A stretch of DNA of 22,524 nt, from positions 1 through 22,524 of IMG/VR virus record IMGVR_UViG_3300004242_000018; one strand, 5' to 3'. The notes under the pieces were generated by a model that made no database searches, was not told where the DNA came from, and saw only the letters and a list, made by a program, of their open reading frames with translations. The stretch is from a virus. Below are positions 7,081 to 14,968 of the stretch, piece after piece. A program made the translations under genes and the position numbers. Each line of letters starts with the position of its first letter. The stretch's first letter is position 1.

Positions 7081-8628
7081 ATGTACCCAAACCAAGTACC
7101 AATTGACCCCGCACATGTTGAGCGGTTGACCCGGATTTTCAAAACCGCATACGCCGATATTGTCAAACAAATGACCACCGCAACCGATTGGGGCGTACAA
7201 AACCGCAAGCAAATATTAGCCCAAGTTGAAAAGATATTATCTGACATTGGCGTGGACGTGCAAAAGTTTATTGAGGACGATTTAAGCGAATATTATAAAC
7301 AAGGGGCAAATGACGCCGTGGCCCAACTCACCAACATTGGTGCCGACGTTTCCGTGGCCGAAGGGTACAACCGGGTACATATGGAAGCCATAAAAGCATT
7401 GGTTGACGATACGGCGAAGGCATTTGGCGAAAGTATGACCGGTGTTTTACGTAGCGCCGACCTTATGTTAGGCCGGGCCACCCGGGAAGCAATCACCCAA
7501 AAGATAGCCACCGGGGTAATTGGCGGCGAGGCATTGCGGCAAGTCAAAAAACAAATTATCGGGACCATTGCCGAGCAAGGATTGGACGCCCTCAAGGACA
7601 AAGCCGGCCACGCATGGTCATTGGACCGGTACGCCGAAATGCTATATCGCACCAAAGTGGTTGAGGCCCGCAACCGAGGCCTTATCAACCGTATGGTGGA
7701 AAATGAGTATGATTTGGTCATGGTAAGCGCACACGCCGGCTCATGTGACAAATGCGCCCCATGGCAAGGGCAAATTTTAAGCGCCACCGGGCAAACCAAG
7801 GGGTATCACACCGTTGCCCAAGCCGAGCAAGACGGGTTATTTCACCCCAATTGCCGCCACGCAATCAATATTATGATACCCTCACTTGCGAGGCTAACAC
7901 AGGCATACGAACCATCTAATAAAGCAATAAAGGCCGTCAAAGTCACTACAGCCCCCGCTGTTAAGTTGTTATTGTACGCCGGAGGGAAAAATAGCCATAC
8001 GATAACCAACGTGAGGCAATGGGAAAGCGATTTGATGAAAGCCCGTGGGTTGGAAATTGCCGGCAAGGGCGCACCCCGTAATTACGGTGTGTACAAGGAA
8101 CAGTGGATAATTACCAAAACGTCACCCCGCATTGAAATAAACACCACAGCCATTGCCAAGACATACAAGGGCAATCGGTCATTGTACGAAAAGCAAGTTG
8201 AGCGTACGTTTTACCATGAAACGGGCCATTTTATCGATTTTAGGTTGACCGACGATACCATCCGGCTTACCCAAAGTGCCGAGGTATTGGCCAAACTCAA
8301 ATCCGAGGCCAACGAAATAGTTGTAAACCGCTTGGCCCACTCATATTTGGGCGAGCTTCCGGGCGGCAACACATGGGTGGAAAAATGGGGCCTCACGTTT
8401 GACGATATGCAAAAATTGGCCAATGGCAGGTCCATACCGATAAAAAACAAGGTTACCGGATACGAAACGCAAATAAAATTGACCAGGAAGCAATATCAAT
8501 ATTATTGGTCCTCAAAAGAGGTATTTGCCGACGCATACGCCCAATACCGGACTAACCCCGTGGCGTTTAATAGTTACGCACCAAAAATGTTTGAATATTT
8601 TGAAAAGTTAGGGGGTGTGAAATTATGA
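7081..8628 (+). CDS. MuF-like minor head protein fused to a C-terminal HExxH metallopeptidase-like domain, 515 aa
   Basis: Residues about 1-275 look like a phage minor capsid/MuF head-morphogenesis domain. It is a long helical N-terminal region followed by a Cys/His module with CDKC (222-225) and HPNCRH (255-260), next to the portal gene as usual. After a linker (about 280-330) comes a second domain with HETGH at 379-383, a zinc-peptidase HExxH motif. EVFADAYAQY (Glu480) is a plausible third ligand, as in gluzincins related to the anthrax lethal factor type. MuF proteins carrying C-terminal toxin or enzyme domains are known from temperate phages, so this domain may act after ejection into the host. 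Start ATG 7081 follows TAAAAT by 6 bases. The 3' end overlaps the next gene (ATGA). Confidence 0.85.
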   Translation: MYPNQVPIDPAHVERLTRIFKTAYADIVKQMTTATDWGVQNRKQILAQVEKILSDIGVDVQKFIEDDLSEYYKQGANDAVAQLTNIGADVSVAEGYNRVHMEAIKALVDDTAKAFGESMTGVLRSADLMLGRATREAITQKIATGVIGGEALRQVKKQIIGTIAEQGLDALKDKAGHAWSLDRYAEMLYRTKVVEARNRGLINRMVENEYDLVMVSAHAGSCDKCAPWQGQILSATGQTKGYHTVAQAEQDGLFHPNCRHAINIMIPSLARLTQAYEPSNKAIKAVKVTTAPAVKLLLYAGGKNSHTITNVRQWESDLMKARGLEIAGKGAPRNYGVYKEQWIITKTSPRIEINTTAIAKTYKGNRSLYEKQVERTFYHETGHFIDFRLTDDTIRLTQSAEVLAKLKSEANEIVVNRLAHSYLGELPGGNTWVEKWGLTFDDMQKLANGRSIPIKNKVTGYETQIKLTRKQYQYYWSSKEVFADAYAQYRTNPVAFNSYAPKMFEYFEKLGGVKL

Positions 8629-8774
8629 GCGACCCAAAAGACGACAGAGAAAACAAATTACCGCCGGTATTTGACCCGGAACTTGGCGAGATTGACCCGG
8701 AAAACCCGGACGAAACCGACGAGCTTATTGACGATTACGAGGCCGGACAAGAGCCACCCAAAAACAATACTTGA
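8625..8774 (+). CDS. Very acidic small protein, 49 aa, coupled to the MuF fusion gene
   Basis: The start ATG 8625 overlaps the MuF stop as ATGA and has TAGGGGGTG (8609-8617) eight bases upstream, so it is a real coupled gene. The product has 17 acidic and only 4 basic residues in 49, with a repeated pattern (DPELGEIDPENPDETDELID), and is probably disordered. No family is recognised. Tight coupling to a MuF-peptidase fusion makes an immunity or chaperone role possible, but a small head-assembly factor is equally possible. Its TGA stop lies inside a TTGACA hexamer (8771-8776). Confidence 0.75.
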   Translation: MSDPKDDRENKLPPVFDPELGEIDPENPDETDELIDDYEAGQEPPKNNT

Positions 8775-8839
8775 CAATCACCCGAACGTTTGCAACAATG
8801 TTATTGTAAGGTTGTTTTGCGTGGACTTACCACGTAAAA
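8771..8839 (+). promoter_or_regulatory. Candidate promoter and 5'-leader hairpin before the scaffold gene
   Basis: The 84-bp gap contains a consensus TTGACA (8771-8776). Seventeen bases later comes a weak -10 (TGC then AACAAT, 8791-8799), the only place in the window where a good -35 box stands out. The leader then holds a stem of about 10 bp, TTTTGCGTGG (8815-8824) with CCACGTAAAA (8830-8839), around the loop ACTTA (one G-U pair). It is followed by A-rich sequence rather than T, so it is not a + strand terminator. No Shine-Dalgarno site precedes ATG 8859. A role in mRNA stability or control of scaffold translation is inferred. Confidence 0.45.
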
Positions 8840-8858
8840 AAACGAAACAAAAACAACT

Positions 8859-9542
8859 ATGACAGAAAATACAGGTGCCGGCGACGGTACCGAATCAAAT
8901 AAAGGCGGCGACGGAACCGGGGCAGACCCGAAAAAAACTGATAAAACCGTCAAAACCGACGTAAAGGACGCCAAAACCGGCGAGGACACGTTTGATGAAA
9001 GCGTGTTCGACAACCCGAAGTTGTGGACGCACCCACGTTTCAAGAGCCTAAACGAGAGAGCCAAAAGGGCCGACGCCTTGGAAAAGGCAGAAGCCGAAGC
9101 CGAGGAAAAACGGTTGAAAGAGGGCAAAAAGTTTGAGGAACTTGCAACGAAAGCTCAACAGGAGCGGGACACAATCAAAACTCAACTAATTGCCTCAAGA
9201 CAGGACAACCGCATTATTTCCGAAGCCTCAAAAGTTGGCGTTGTGGACATTGAAACAGTATTGAAATTGGTTGATAGAACCGGCATACATGTTGACGATA
9301 ACGGAAACGTTACCGGAGCAATTGAAGCCGTCCAATCATTGTTGGCCACCAAACCTTTTTTGAAAGGTAAGGCCGGGACAACAAAAATTGGGTCAGATAC
9401 CAACCCGGGCGACGGAAGCGACGCAGGGGCCAAACGATTTAAGTTGTCACAATTACAGGACCCGATATTTTACCGGGAAAATGAAAAGGACATAATGGCC
9501 GCTTATAAAGCCGGATTGATTGAAGATGATATAACCAAGTAA
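8859..9542 (+). CDS. Capsid scaffolding protein, 227 aa
   Basis: The gene sits between the minor head protein and the major capsid protein, the usual scaffold position. Residues 1-45 are a low-complexity Gly/Asp/Lys/Thr region. Residues about 65-125 form a strongly charged coiled coil (RAKRADALEKAEAEAEEKRL onward). The middle is helical (residues 130-170), and the C-terminus contains KRFKLSQLQDPIFYRENEKD, which resembles the basic/amphipathic capsid-binding end of scaffolds. Scaffolds guide procapsid assembly inside the head and then leave or are cleaved. No protease gene is seen in the window. The start is ATG 8859; no ribosome binding site is evident. Confidence 0.85.
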   Translation: MTENTGAGDGTESNKGGDGTGADPKKTDKTVKTDVKDAKTGEDTFDESVFDNPKLWTHPRFKSLNERAKRADALEKAEAEAEEKRLKEGKKFEELATKAQQERDTIKTQLIASRQDNRIISEASKVGVVDIETVLKLVDRTGIHVDDNGNVTGAIEAVQSLLATKPFLKGKAGTTKIGSDTNPGDGSDAGAKRFKLSQLQDPIFYRENEKDIMAAYKAGLIEDDITK

Positions 9543-9635
9543 AATACCCCGTTTCACCCCACAAAATACCCCTCGTTTATACTCAAAATTACGATATTTG
9601 GTGTATCCAAACATTAGTTTTTTTGAAAGGGGGTG
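9541..9635 (+). promoter_or_regulatory. Leader of the capsid gene: direct repeats, possible -10, strong ribosome binding site
   Basis: Two exact copies of AAAATACCCC lie at 9541-9550 and 9563-9572, 22 bases apart (about two helical turns), so a protein could bind both on one DNA face. A possible -10 box TATACT is at 9578-9583, without a clear -35. The best Shine-Dalgarno sequence of the window, AAAGGGGGTG (9626-9635), precedes ATG 9644 by 8 bases. This fits high-level translation of the capsid protein. The promoter and operator roles are inferred. Confidence 0.5.
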
Positions 9636-9643
9636 AAAAAATT

Positions 9644-10558
9644 ATGACCGAAAACGTACTCAACACAACGACTAATGCAGTGTTCATTCCGACTATCATT
9701 GCAAACAAGGTACTACAGCGTTTTCCGTCCTACCTCAATTTGGCACGTACCGTGTCAAGAGATAGCGATTGGACAACGGCAACCGTTGGCCAGACTATAC
9801 AGGTCCCTAAGACCGGCGCAGTATCAGCTAACGACAAAGCGGCAGGAGATGTTTACACAAAACAGAACCCAACCGGTACCAATGTTTCCGTGACCCTCAA
9901 CAAACACAAAGAGGTTACATTTACGATTGATGATGTAACCAAAGTGCTTGAAAATCAGGACACGCAGATGAGATATGCAGACGACGGCGCCATTGCGCTT
10001 GCGGAAGCAGTTGAAACCTCACTTGCAGATTTGCACCCGAGTGTAACAAGCACGATAACGTGGGACCGCACAAGCGCAACCACAATTGACGCCTCGTTAC
10101 TCAAATTGCGTAAGTTTTTTACGGACCAGAAGGTCCCAAAAACAGAGCAACGGTATTTGTATGTTGATGCCACAGTTTTTAACGACTTATTGGCACAACA
10201 GAAATATACCGACCAGTCATGGCGGGGAGCAAACAACACAGTTGCAGACGGACAGATGATAAAAACCTACGGGTTTGATATTACCGAAAGCCAGATGATT
10301 GCTGTATCCGGTTCACCGGTGGCATATCACAATTTGGCCTACACAAGAAACGCATTTGTGTTGGCGTCCAGACCATTACCAAGGCCGCAAGGTTTTGGTG
10401 GCAATTTTGCCGTGGTCAACGACTCAAGCATTGGTTTGTCACTACGTACTCTTTTTTGGTACAACGCCGACCTTGGCGCGCACCAATTAACAATTGACTT
10501 ACTTTACGGCGTCAATATTCTTGACGTTCGCAGAGTTTGTGAACTTGAGAGTTTTTAA
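9644..10558 (+). CDS. Major capsid protein (P22 coat-like HK97 fold), 304 aa
   Basis: This gene follows the scaffold and encodes the shell subunit. The N-terminal part (NAVFIPTIIANKVLQRFPSY, then TVGQTIQVPKTGAV) and the stretch VTFTIDDVTKVLENQDTQMR resemble the P22 coat-protein family. In that family an N-terminal arm and long spine helix are followed by a beta-rich A-domain. Residues about 255-304 (the sequence around SSIGLSLRTLFWYNADLGAH, to CELESF) form the conserved-looking C-terminal strand region. I chose ATG 9644 because AAAGGGGGTG is correctly spaced; an in-frame TTG at 9623 lies before that site. Codon choice differs slightly from neighbours, with more CAG for Gln, as expected for a highly expressed gene. 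Confidence 0.88.
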   Translation: MTENVLNTTTNAVFIPTIIANKVLQRFPSYLNLARTVSRDSDWTTATVGQTIQVPKTGAVSANDKAAGDVYTKQNPTGTNVSVTLNKHKEVTFTIDDVTKVLENQDTQMRYADDGAIALAEAVETSLADLHPSVTSTITWDRTSATTIDASLLKLRKFFTDQKVPKTEQRYLYVDATVFNDLLAQQKYTDQSWRGANNTVADGQMIKTYGFDITESQMIAVSGSPVAYHNLAYTRNAFVLASRPLPRPQGFGGNFAVVNDSSIGLSLRTLFWYNADLGAHQLTIDLLYGVNILDVRRVCELESF

Positions 10559-10572
10559 GCGACAAATTGAAA

Positions 10573-10602
10573 CCATAAAACCCGGGCAACCGGGTTTTAT
10601 GG
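10573..10602 (+). terminator. Perfect 13-bp hairpin with GCAA loop after the capsid gene
   Basis: CCATAAAACCCGG (10573-10585) pairs perfectly with CCGGGTTTTATGG (10590-10602) around a GCAA tetraloop, 14 bases after the capsid stop. The T-run is inside the stem rather than after it, so classical intrinsic termination is uncertain. It could be a terminator or a 3'-end stabiliser for the abundant capsid mRNA. A new promoter follows directly. Confidence 0.65.
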
Positions 10603-10627
10603 TGTGGTAAAAAACAAATGATTGTCA

Positions 10628-10633
10628 TATAAT
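10628..10633 (+). promoter_or_regulatory. -10 box TATAAT for leaderless gene at 10640
   Basis: A perfect TATAAT lies exactly 6 bases before ATG 10640 and just after the capsid-gene hairpin. This marks the start of a new transcription unit that leads the glycosyltransferase island. No -35 box is evident. Confidence 0.72.
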
Positions 10634-10639
10634 ATTTGC

Positions 10640-11848
10640 ATGCCATTGCTTGTTGGACCAACCGGAAAAATGACACCAATTGATGACCCCAAAAAATTTG
10701 CGGAGTGGTTACAACAACCCGGATTTAGTAAGGCAACAGAAGAACAAGAGCGGTTATATATAGAGGAAGCCCGGGCAAGGATAGCCAAGGTCAATAATCT
10801 CAATGCCGCACAAGCGGGTATTTATTTGGCTACAGTATCAGAAGGTGGCAAGGACGGATACAGTATAGCCAGTAAAAATTTGGTCCGGCAGTTTGAGGCC
10901 GCCGGTATTGTTGTTTCTACACATTACACAGGTCAAAAGGTGGCAATTTTATTTCATAACCCATACTCAATAGCCCGTATAGAGGCCCCATATAGAATTA
11001 TTTACACCATGTTTGAAAGTACAAAAATACCCGATGATTGGATTGACTATTTGAAAGCGGCCGACGAGGTGTGGGTACCGTCACAATTCAATCAGGTGGC
11101 GTTTGAGGCGGCCGGTATCAAAACTACAATTATGCACCTTGGATATGATAACGAAGTATATAAACCCATTGAACGTACCACGGCGCGAAAAGACCGCCGG
11201 CCGTTTACATTTTTGCATTATAACGCATTTAATATACGCAAAGGGTTTACCGAGGTTTGGAAAGCATTTACAGCCGAGTTTGAGAAAACCGAGCCGGTCA
11301 AATTGATACTCAAAACGACACAAAACAATAGCCCACTGCCTATTACCAAAGGCGAATATCCAAATGTTGAGATAATATACGGTAAGGTTACCGAGCGGGA
11401 AATGCACGACATAATGGCCCGGTCAGATTGTTTTGTATTTCCGTCCCGGGGTGAAGGGTTTGGTATGACGCCGCTTGAATGTATGGCTACCGGTATGCCG
11501 ACAATTATACCCAATGCCCATGGTATGAGTGAGTATTTCGATAGTAAATATATGTATGAGGTCAAAGTTAAGGAAACATGCCCGGCCTTGTATGCCCGAT
11601 ATAAAGATATGGACGTGGGGCAAATGTTTGTGAGTGACGTTGACGATTTGCGCAAAAAAATGCGTTGGGTGGTTGAGCATAACGACGAGGCATTAGATAT
11701 GGGACGCCGGGCGGCAGAATACGTCAAACCGTGGGCATACACACAGATATATCAAAAACACATTACCCGGGTACGTGAGATAATGGGTATGCAATTGGAA
11801 CCAAGGAAATTGCAAAACGTACTAACATTGGAACGTGTGAGGGGGTGA
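10640..11848 (+). CDS. GT4-type (GT-B fold) glycosyltransferase, 402 aa
   Basis: The C-terminal domain shows the GT4 retaining-glycosyltransferase signature RGEGFGMTPLE, the EX7E pair being Glu272 and Glu280 in the nucleotide-sugar site. LECMATGMPTIIP and the middle FTFLHYNAFNIRKGFTEVWK (the usual hR-KG region) also fit. The N-terminal 60 residues are a charged extension before the first Rossmann domain. Such enzymes transfer a sugar from a nucleotide donor; donor and acceptor cannot be read here. Start ATG 10640 lies 6 bases after TATAAT; an in-frame TTG at 10622 would place the promoter inside the gene. Its last codons contain the GGGGGTG ribosome binding site of the next gene. Confidence 0.9.
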   Translation: MPLLVGPTGKMTPIDDPKKFAEWLQQPGFSKATEEQERLYIEEARARIAKVNNLNAAQAGIYLATVSEGGKDGYSIASKNLVRQFEAAGIVVSTHYTGQKVAILFHNPYSIARIEAPYRIIYTMFESTKIPDDWIDYLKAADEVWVPSQFNQVAFEAAGIKTTIMHLGYDNEVYKPIERTTARKDRRPFTFLHYNAFNIRKGFTEVWKAFTAEFEKTEPVKLILKTTQNNSPLPITKGEYPNVEIIYGKVTEREMHDIMARSDCFVFPSRGEGFGMTPLECMATGMPTIIPNAHGMSEYFDSKYMYEVKVKETCPALYARYKDMDVGQMFVSDVDDLRKKMRWVVEHNDEALDMGRRAAEYVKPWAYTQIYQKHITRVREIMGMQLEPRKLQNVLTLERVRG

Positions 11849-11854
11849 TAATGT

Positions 11855-12100
11855 ATGGACAAGTCAAAATCACAAATGAAGCGTGAGGCCGTAATGGGTG
11901 CAGATGTAAACAAAACGGCACCAGTTGTTGCCATTGGGCAAACACATGTAAACAAACCGACGCACCGGTATTATTGTGACGCATGCACCGGGATTGCGTT
12001 TTTTGCAATTGAGGGTGAGTTTTTACCACGAACGGCAATTTGTCAGTCATGTGGTAAGGAATTGCGCAACCTCAAGAGAGAAAACCTTATAAGTTTGTAA
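11855..12100 (+). CDS. Small zinc-ribbon protein, 81 aa
   Basis: ATG 11855 has GGGGGTG (11841-11847) seven bases upstream, overlapping the end of the glycosyltransferase gene. After a basic N-terminus (MDKSKSQMKREAV), the protein has two Cys pairs, CDAC in YYCDACTGIAFF and CQSC in AICQSCGKELRN. These form a probable C4 zinc ribbon at about residues 40-70. Zinc ribbons often mediate protein or nucleic acid contacts; the partner is unknown. Its place inside the glycosyltransferase operon suggests an accessory or regulatory role, but only by position. Confidence 0.75.
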   Translation: MDKSKSQMKREAVMGADVNKTAPVVAIGQTHVNKPTHRYYCDACTGIAFFAIEGEFLPRTAICQSCGKELRNLKRENLISL

Positions 12101-12145
12101 TAGCAGTAGTTGTCACAAAAAGACACCAAGTTACGGTAAACATTT

Positions 12146-13276
12146 ATGAAGATAAAATATACGGGGCCTTGTCGTGATTATTCAGGGTACGGCGAAGCGT
12201 CCCGGCATGACATTGCCGCATTGGTCAAAGCCGGGGTTGAAGTAACCACACAAATACCGGTGTATTGCCCCGAATTGTCCGATTACGGACCGTTGGGTGA
12301 CCTTGCTTTATCATTACAAGGACGTGAATTAGGGTATAACGTCAAAATATTACACACGACCCCAAACGTGTATGGTCAATATGCAGAACCAAATAAATAC
12401 TTGATTGGCCGGGCATTTTGGGAAACAGACAAGGTGCCGTTGGATTTTGCGCTCAATTTACAAAAATGCCATGAAATTTGGACCGGGAGTGAATATAACA
12501 AAAAAGCCATGCACAATGCCGGAGTAACCCGGGATATTTACATAATACCAGAGGCGATTGACGCCAAAGTTACCCCGGACGAGTTTGACCCGTATTTAGT
12601 GGAAAACAAGGACGGATACCGGTTTTATTCAATATTTGAGTGGACAGAGCGGAAAAACCCAACCGCATTGCTTGAGGCATATTGGCGTGAGTTTGAAAAT
12701 ACCCCGGACGTATCATTGACCCTCAAAACATACCAAATATCATTTGGACCGGATAAGCGGGAACCGATAGACCAACAAATTAGAAAATTAAAAGCAAAAT
12801 TGAACCTCAAAGTTTATGCACCGGTATTTATGTACCGAAACCTCATGGATAGACGGCAAATATATCGTTTCCACCGGACATTTGATTGTTTTGTGAGCGC
12901 CCACCGGGGTGAGGGTTGGGGTATACCACAAATGGAAGCATTGACCATGGCAAAACCGATAATTTCAACCAATTTGGGCGGTATACATGAGTATTTGACG
13001 GATAAAAAGGACGCATTATTGATTGGATATACTATGACCCCGGTTGATAACAAGGGTTATAACGAACAATGGTATACACCGGACCAGAATTGGGCCAATG
13101 TGGACATTGCCCATTTACGTGAGGCAATGCGGTGGGTTTACGAGAATAGGGACAAAGCCGCAAACATGGGCAAACTTGCCCGTGAAACGGCCGTGAAACG
13201 GTTTGATTTGCCGATTGTGGGTAAGATTATGGCCGACCGGTTAAAATTGGTAAATGATAAGGTGTTGAATATATGA
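12146..13276 (+). CDS. GT4-type glycosyltransferase, 376 aa
   Basis: The N-terminus IKYTGPCRDYSGYGEASRHD is a typical acceptor-domain start for this family. The C-terminal domain has HRGEGWGIPQME with the EX7E glutamates at Glu256 and Glu264, followed by AKPIISTNLGGIHEYL. The middle FYSIFEWTERKNPTALLEAY is the donor-domain hinge region. It shares overall architecture with the enzyme at 10640, including an EGxG...E motif, but is divergent. A weak TTGTCA/TACGGT pair (12110-12115 and 12132-12137) may be a promoter just before ATG 12146. The 3' end overlaps the next gene (ATGA at 13273). Donor sugar unknown. Confidence 0.9.
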   Translation: MKIKYTGPCRDYSGYGEASRHDIAALVKAGVEVTTQIPVYCPELSDYGPLGDLALSLQGRELGYNVKILHTTPNVYGQYAEPNKYLIGRAFWETDKVPLDFALNLQKCHEIWTGSEYNKKAMHNAGVTRDIYIIPEAIDAKVTPDEFDPYLVENKDGYRFYSIFEWTERKNPTALLEAYWREFENTPDVSLTLKTYQISFGPDKREPIDQQIRKLKAKLNLKVYAPVFMYRNLMDRRQIYRFHRTFDCFVSAHRGEGWGIPQMEALTMAKPIISTNLGGIHEYLTDKKDALLIGYTMTPVDNKGYNEQWYTPDQNWANVDIAHLREAMRWVYENRDKAANMGKLARETAVKRFDLPIVGKIMADRLKLVNDKVLNI

Positions 13277-14271
13277 GATTACTATATTTCAGTTGTCACA
13301 GCATACTTGAATATGACGAGTTGCGGTTATTTGAGGATTTGGGTATCCAATATTTTAGTTTGGGCAGTTATGTGAGGCCGACAGCGCCGGTTGACCCAAT
13401 ACGTCCATCGCTCAAAAGTTACCCGGAAACATGGGTGCGTGGCAATGCCCCACCCCGAGATAATATACCCTTGGAATTTATAAGCCAATTTGACACGATA
13501 ATTGTAATGCACGTACCCGAATGGATTGAGCAAAATTGGGAAAAGTTTAGAGGTAAACGGGTTATTTGGCGTACCATAGGTCAGTCAACCCCGAATATTG
13601 AGGCTCGCATGGCTCAATATACAGGACGGGGGTTAGAAATTGTACGTTATAGCCCAAGAGAGGCAAATTTGCGTCCTACAGCCGGTTGTTCAAAAATTAT
13701 CAGATTTTATAAAGATGAGCGGGAGTTTAGCAATTGGAATGGTGCCGGCAGTGAAGTTATAACGTTTGCACAGGATATGCAACATCGTGGCGAGCATTGT
13801 AATTACAACGCGTTTATTGAAATTACCAAGGGTTTTAACGCTCACGTATATGGTCCGAAAAATGAAGGGTCAGGACCGCTCAATGGTGGTTTTTTAACAT
13901 ATGGCCAATTGCAACAAAAATTACGTGATGCCCGAGTTTACATATATACCGGGACCCAACCGGCATCGTATGTACTCAATTTAATTGAGGCCATGTTGAC
14001 TGGTGTACCTATTGTTGCCATAGGACCGAAACACGGAAATAGTTTGAATATAGGTAAGGGCGCTGAATTATATGAGGCACAGGATATAATCAAAAATGGG
14101 GTCAATGGTTTTATATCTGATGATATAAACGAATTACGGGGGCGTGTACAATCATTGTTGGACGATTTGAAATTAGCACGACGTATTGGGGAAATGGGAC
14201 GGCAAACTGCTATTGATTTGTTTGGTAAAAAAGTGATACAAGAGAAATGGAAACAATTTTTGGGTGTATAA
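13273..14271 (+). CDS. GT-B-like glycosyltransferase, 332 aa
   Basis: The start ATG 13273 overlaps the previous TGA (ATGA), and AAGGTG at 13259-13264 is a plausible ribosome binding site. The fold pattern is GT-B: an N-terminal Rossmann-like part (MRLLYFSCHS, then FDTIIVMHVPEWI and KRVIWRTIGQSTPN) and a C-terminal donor domain. The donor domain has YIYTGTQPASYVLNLIEAML (Glu239 near the usual donor-binding glutamate) and TGVPIVAIGPKHGN. The classical EX7E is not complete, so it is a divergent GT4-like or unclassified GT-B enzyme. It is probably part of the same glycan pathway as its neighbours. Its last codons GTA TAA T form a promoter for the methyltransferase gene. Confidence 0.82.
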   Translation: MRLLYFSCHSILEYDELRLFEDLGIQYFSLGSYVRPTAPVDPIRPSLKSYPETWVRGNAPPRDNIPLEFISQFDTIIVMHVPEWIEQNWEKFRGKRVIWRTIGQSTPNIEARMAQYTGRGLEIVRYSPREANLRPTAGCSKIIRFYKDEREFSNWNGAGSEVITFAQDMQHRGEHCNYNAFIEITKGFNAHVYGPKNEGSGPLNGGFLTYGQLQQKLRDARVYIYTGTQPASYVLNLIEAMLTGVPIVAIGPKHGNSLNIGKGAELYEAQDIIKNGVNGFISDDINELRGRVQSLLDDLKLARRIGEMGRQTAIDLFGKKVIQEKWKQFLGV

Positions 14272-14272
14272 T
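14267..14272 (+). promoter_or_regulatory. -10 box TATAAT overlapping a stop codon, before gene at 14282
   Basis: TATAAT 14267-14272 contains the TAA stop (14269-14271) of the upstream glycosyltransferase. The box ends 9 bases before ATG 14282, giving a predicted leader of about 3 bases. A second, weaker AATAAT at 14270-14275 has the exact 6-base spacing. Confidence 0.55.
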
Positions 14273-14281
14273 AATTGTATT

Positions 14282-14968
14282 ATGAATATTACAAAGCGAT
14301 TACAGGAAATTGACCCAACATTGATATTACACAATGAGGGCAATTGGTCCGAACCGCTTGACCCAACAAAACCCGGTTATACCTCATTTAACGATGCCGG
14401 CGTTGAAACCGAAACCGGCGAATTTTTATACAGCATGGTGCGTATACTCAAACCGGAGTTTGTGTTGGAAACAGGCACACACATTGGCGTTGGTGCCGCA
14501 TACATGGGCCAAGCGTTAAAAGATAACCGTAATGGGATATTGGAAACGGTGGAGTTTATACCGGAATTACGGGACCGGGCGAAAATACGCATACAACAAT
14601 TGCAACTTGAATTATTTGTATTTTGTCATTTGGGCGACGTAGCAAAATTTGAACCGTCCCACACATACAAAATGATTTTGCTTGATACAGAGCCACAAAC
14701 ACGATTTGCGGAGTTGATAAAATTTGAGCCATTTTTGGAACCCGGCGGGTTTGTTTTTATTCACGACCTACACCGGCACATGGCACAGGTAACACCATTA
14801 CACCCGGACCACCCGGGCCAACCATATTGGCCATGGGGTCCGTTACCGGAAGCGGTCAAGGAATTAGTACAAAATGACGAATTACGGCCATTTCATTTTG
14901 GAACGCCCCGAGGCCTTACGGGATTTTATAAACCCGACATGGGCGATTACAAAGCATGGGACGCATAA
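14282..14968 (+). CDS. SAM-dependent methyltransferase (class I, Methyltransf_24-like), 228 aa
   Basis: The Rossmann SAM-binding motif I is VLETGTHIGVG (about residues 61-71), preceded by the long helical N-terminus. A post-strand acidic position follows in TVEFIPELRD, then motif LLDTE (133-137) and the strand FVFIHDLH (157-164). These match class I methyltransferases of the type found in sugar and macrolide O-methylation clusters. In this island a glycan O-methyl cap is a reasonable role, but the substrate is inferred from context only. I place the start at ATG 14282 after the TATAAT at 14267; GTG 14264 upstream would put the promoter inside the gene. The end overlaps a small membrane peptide gene. 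Confidence 0.85.
   Translation: MNITKRLQEIDPTLILHNEGNWSEPLDPTKPGYTSFNDAGVETETGEFLYSMVRILKPEFVLETGTHIGVGAAYMGQALKDNRNGILETVEFIPELRDRAKIRIQQLQLELFVFCHLGDVAKFEPSHTYKMILLDTEPQTRFAELIKFEPFLEPGGFVFIHDLHRHMAQVTPLHPDHPGQPYWPWGPLPEAVKELVQNDELRPFHFGTPRGLTGFYKPDMGDYKAWDA

Noticed and set aside
9623-9643. TTG 9623 as start of the capsid protein
   Set aside because: It would translate the Shine-Dalgarno sequence AAAGGGGGTG itself; ATG 9644 is correctly spaced from it.
10622-10639. TTG 10622 as start of the first glycosyltransferase
   Set aside because: The -10 box at 10628-10633 would lie inside the gene, and ATG 10640 has the exact leaderless spacing.
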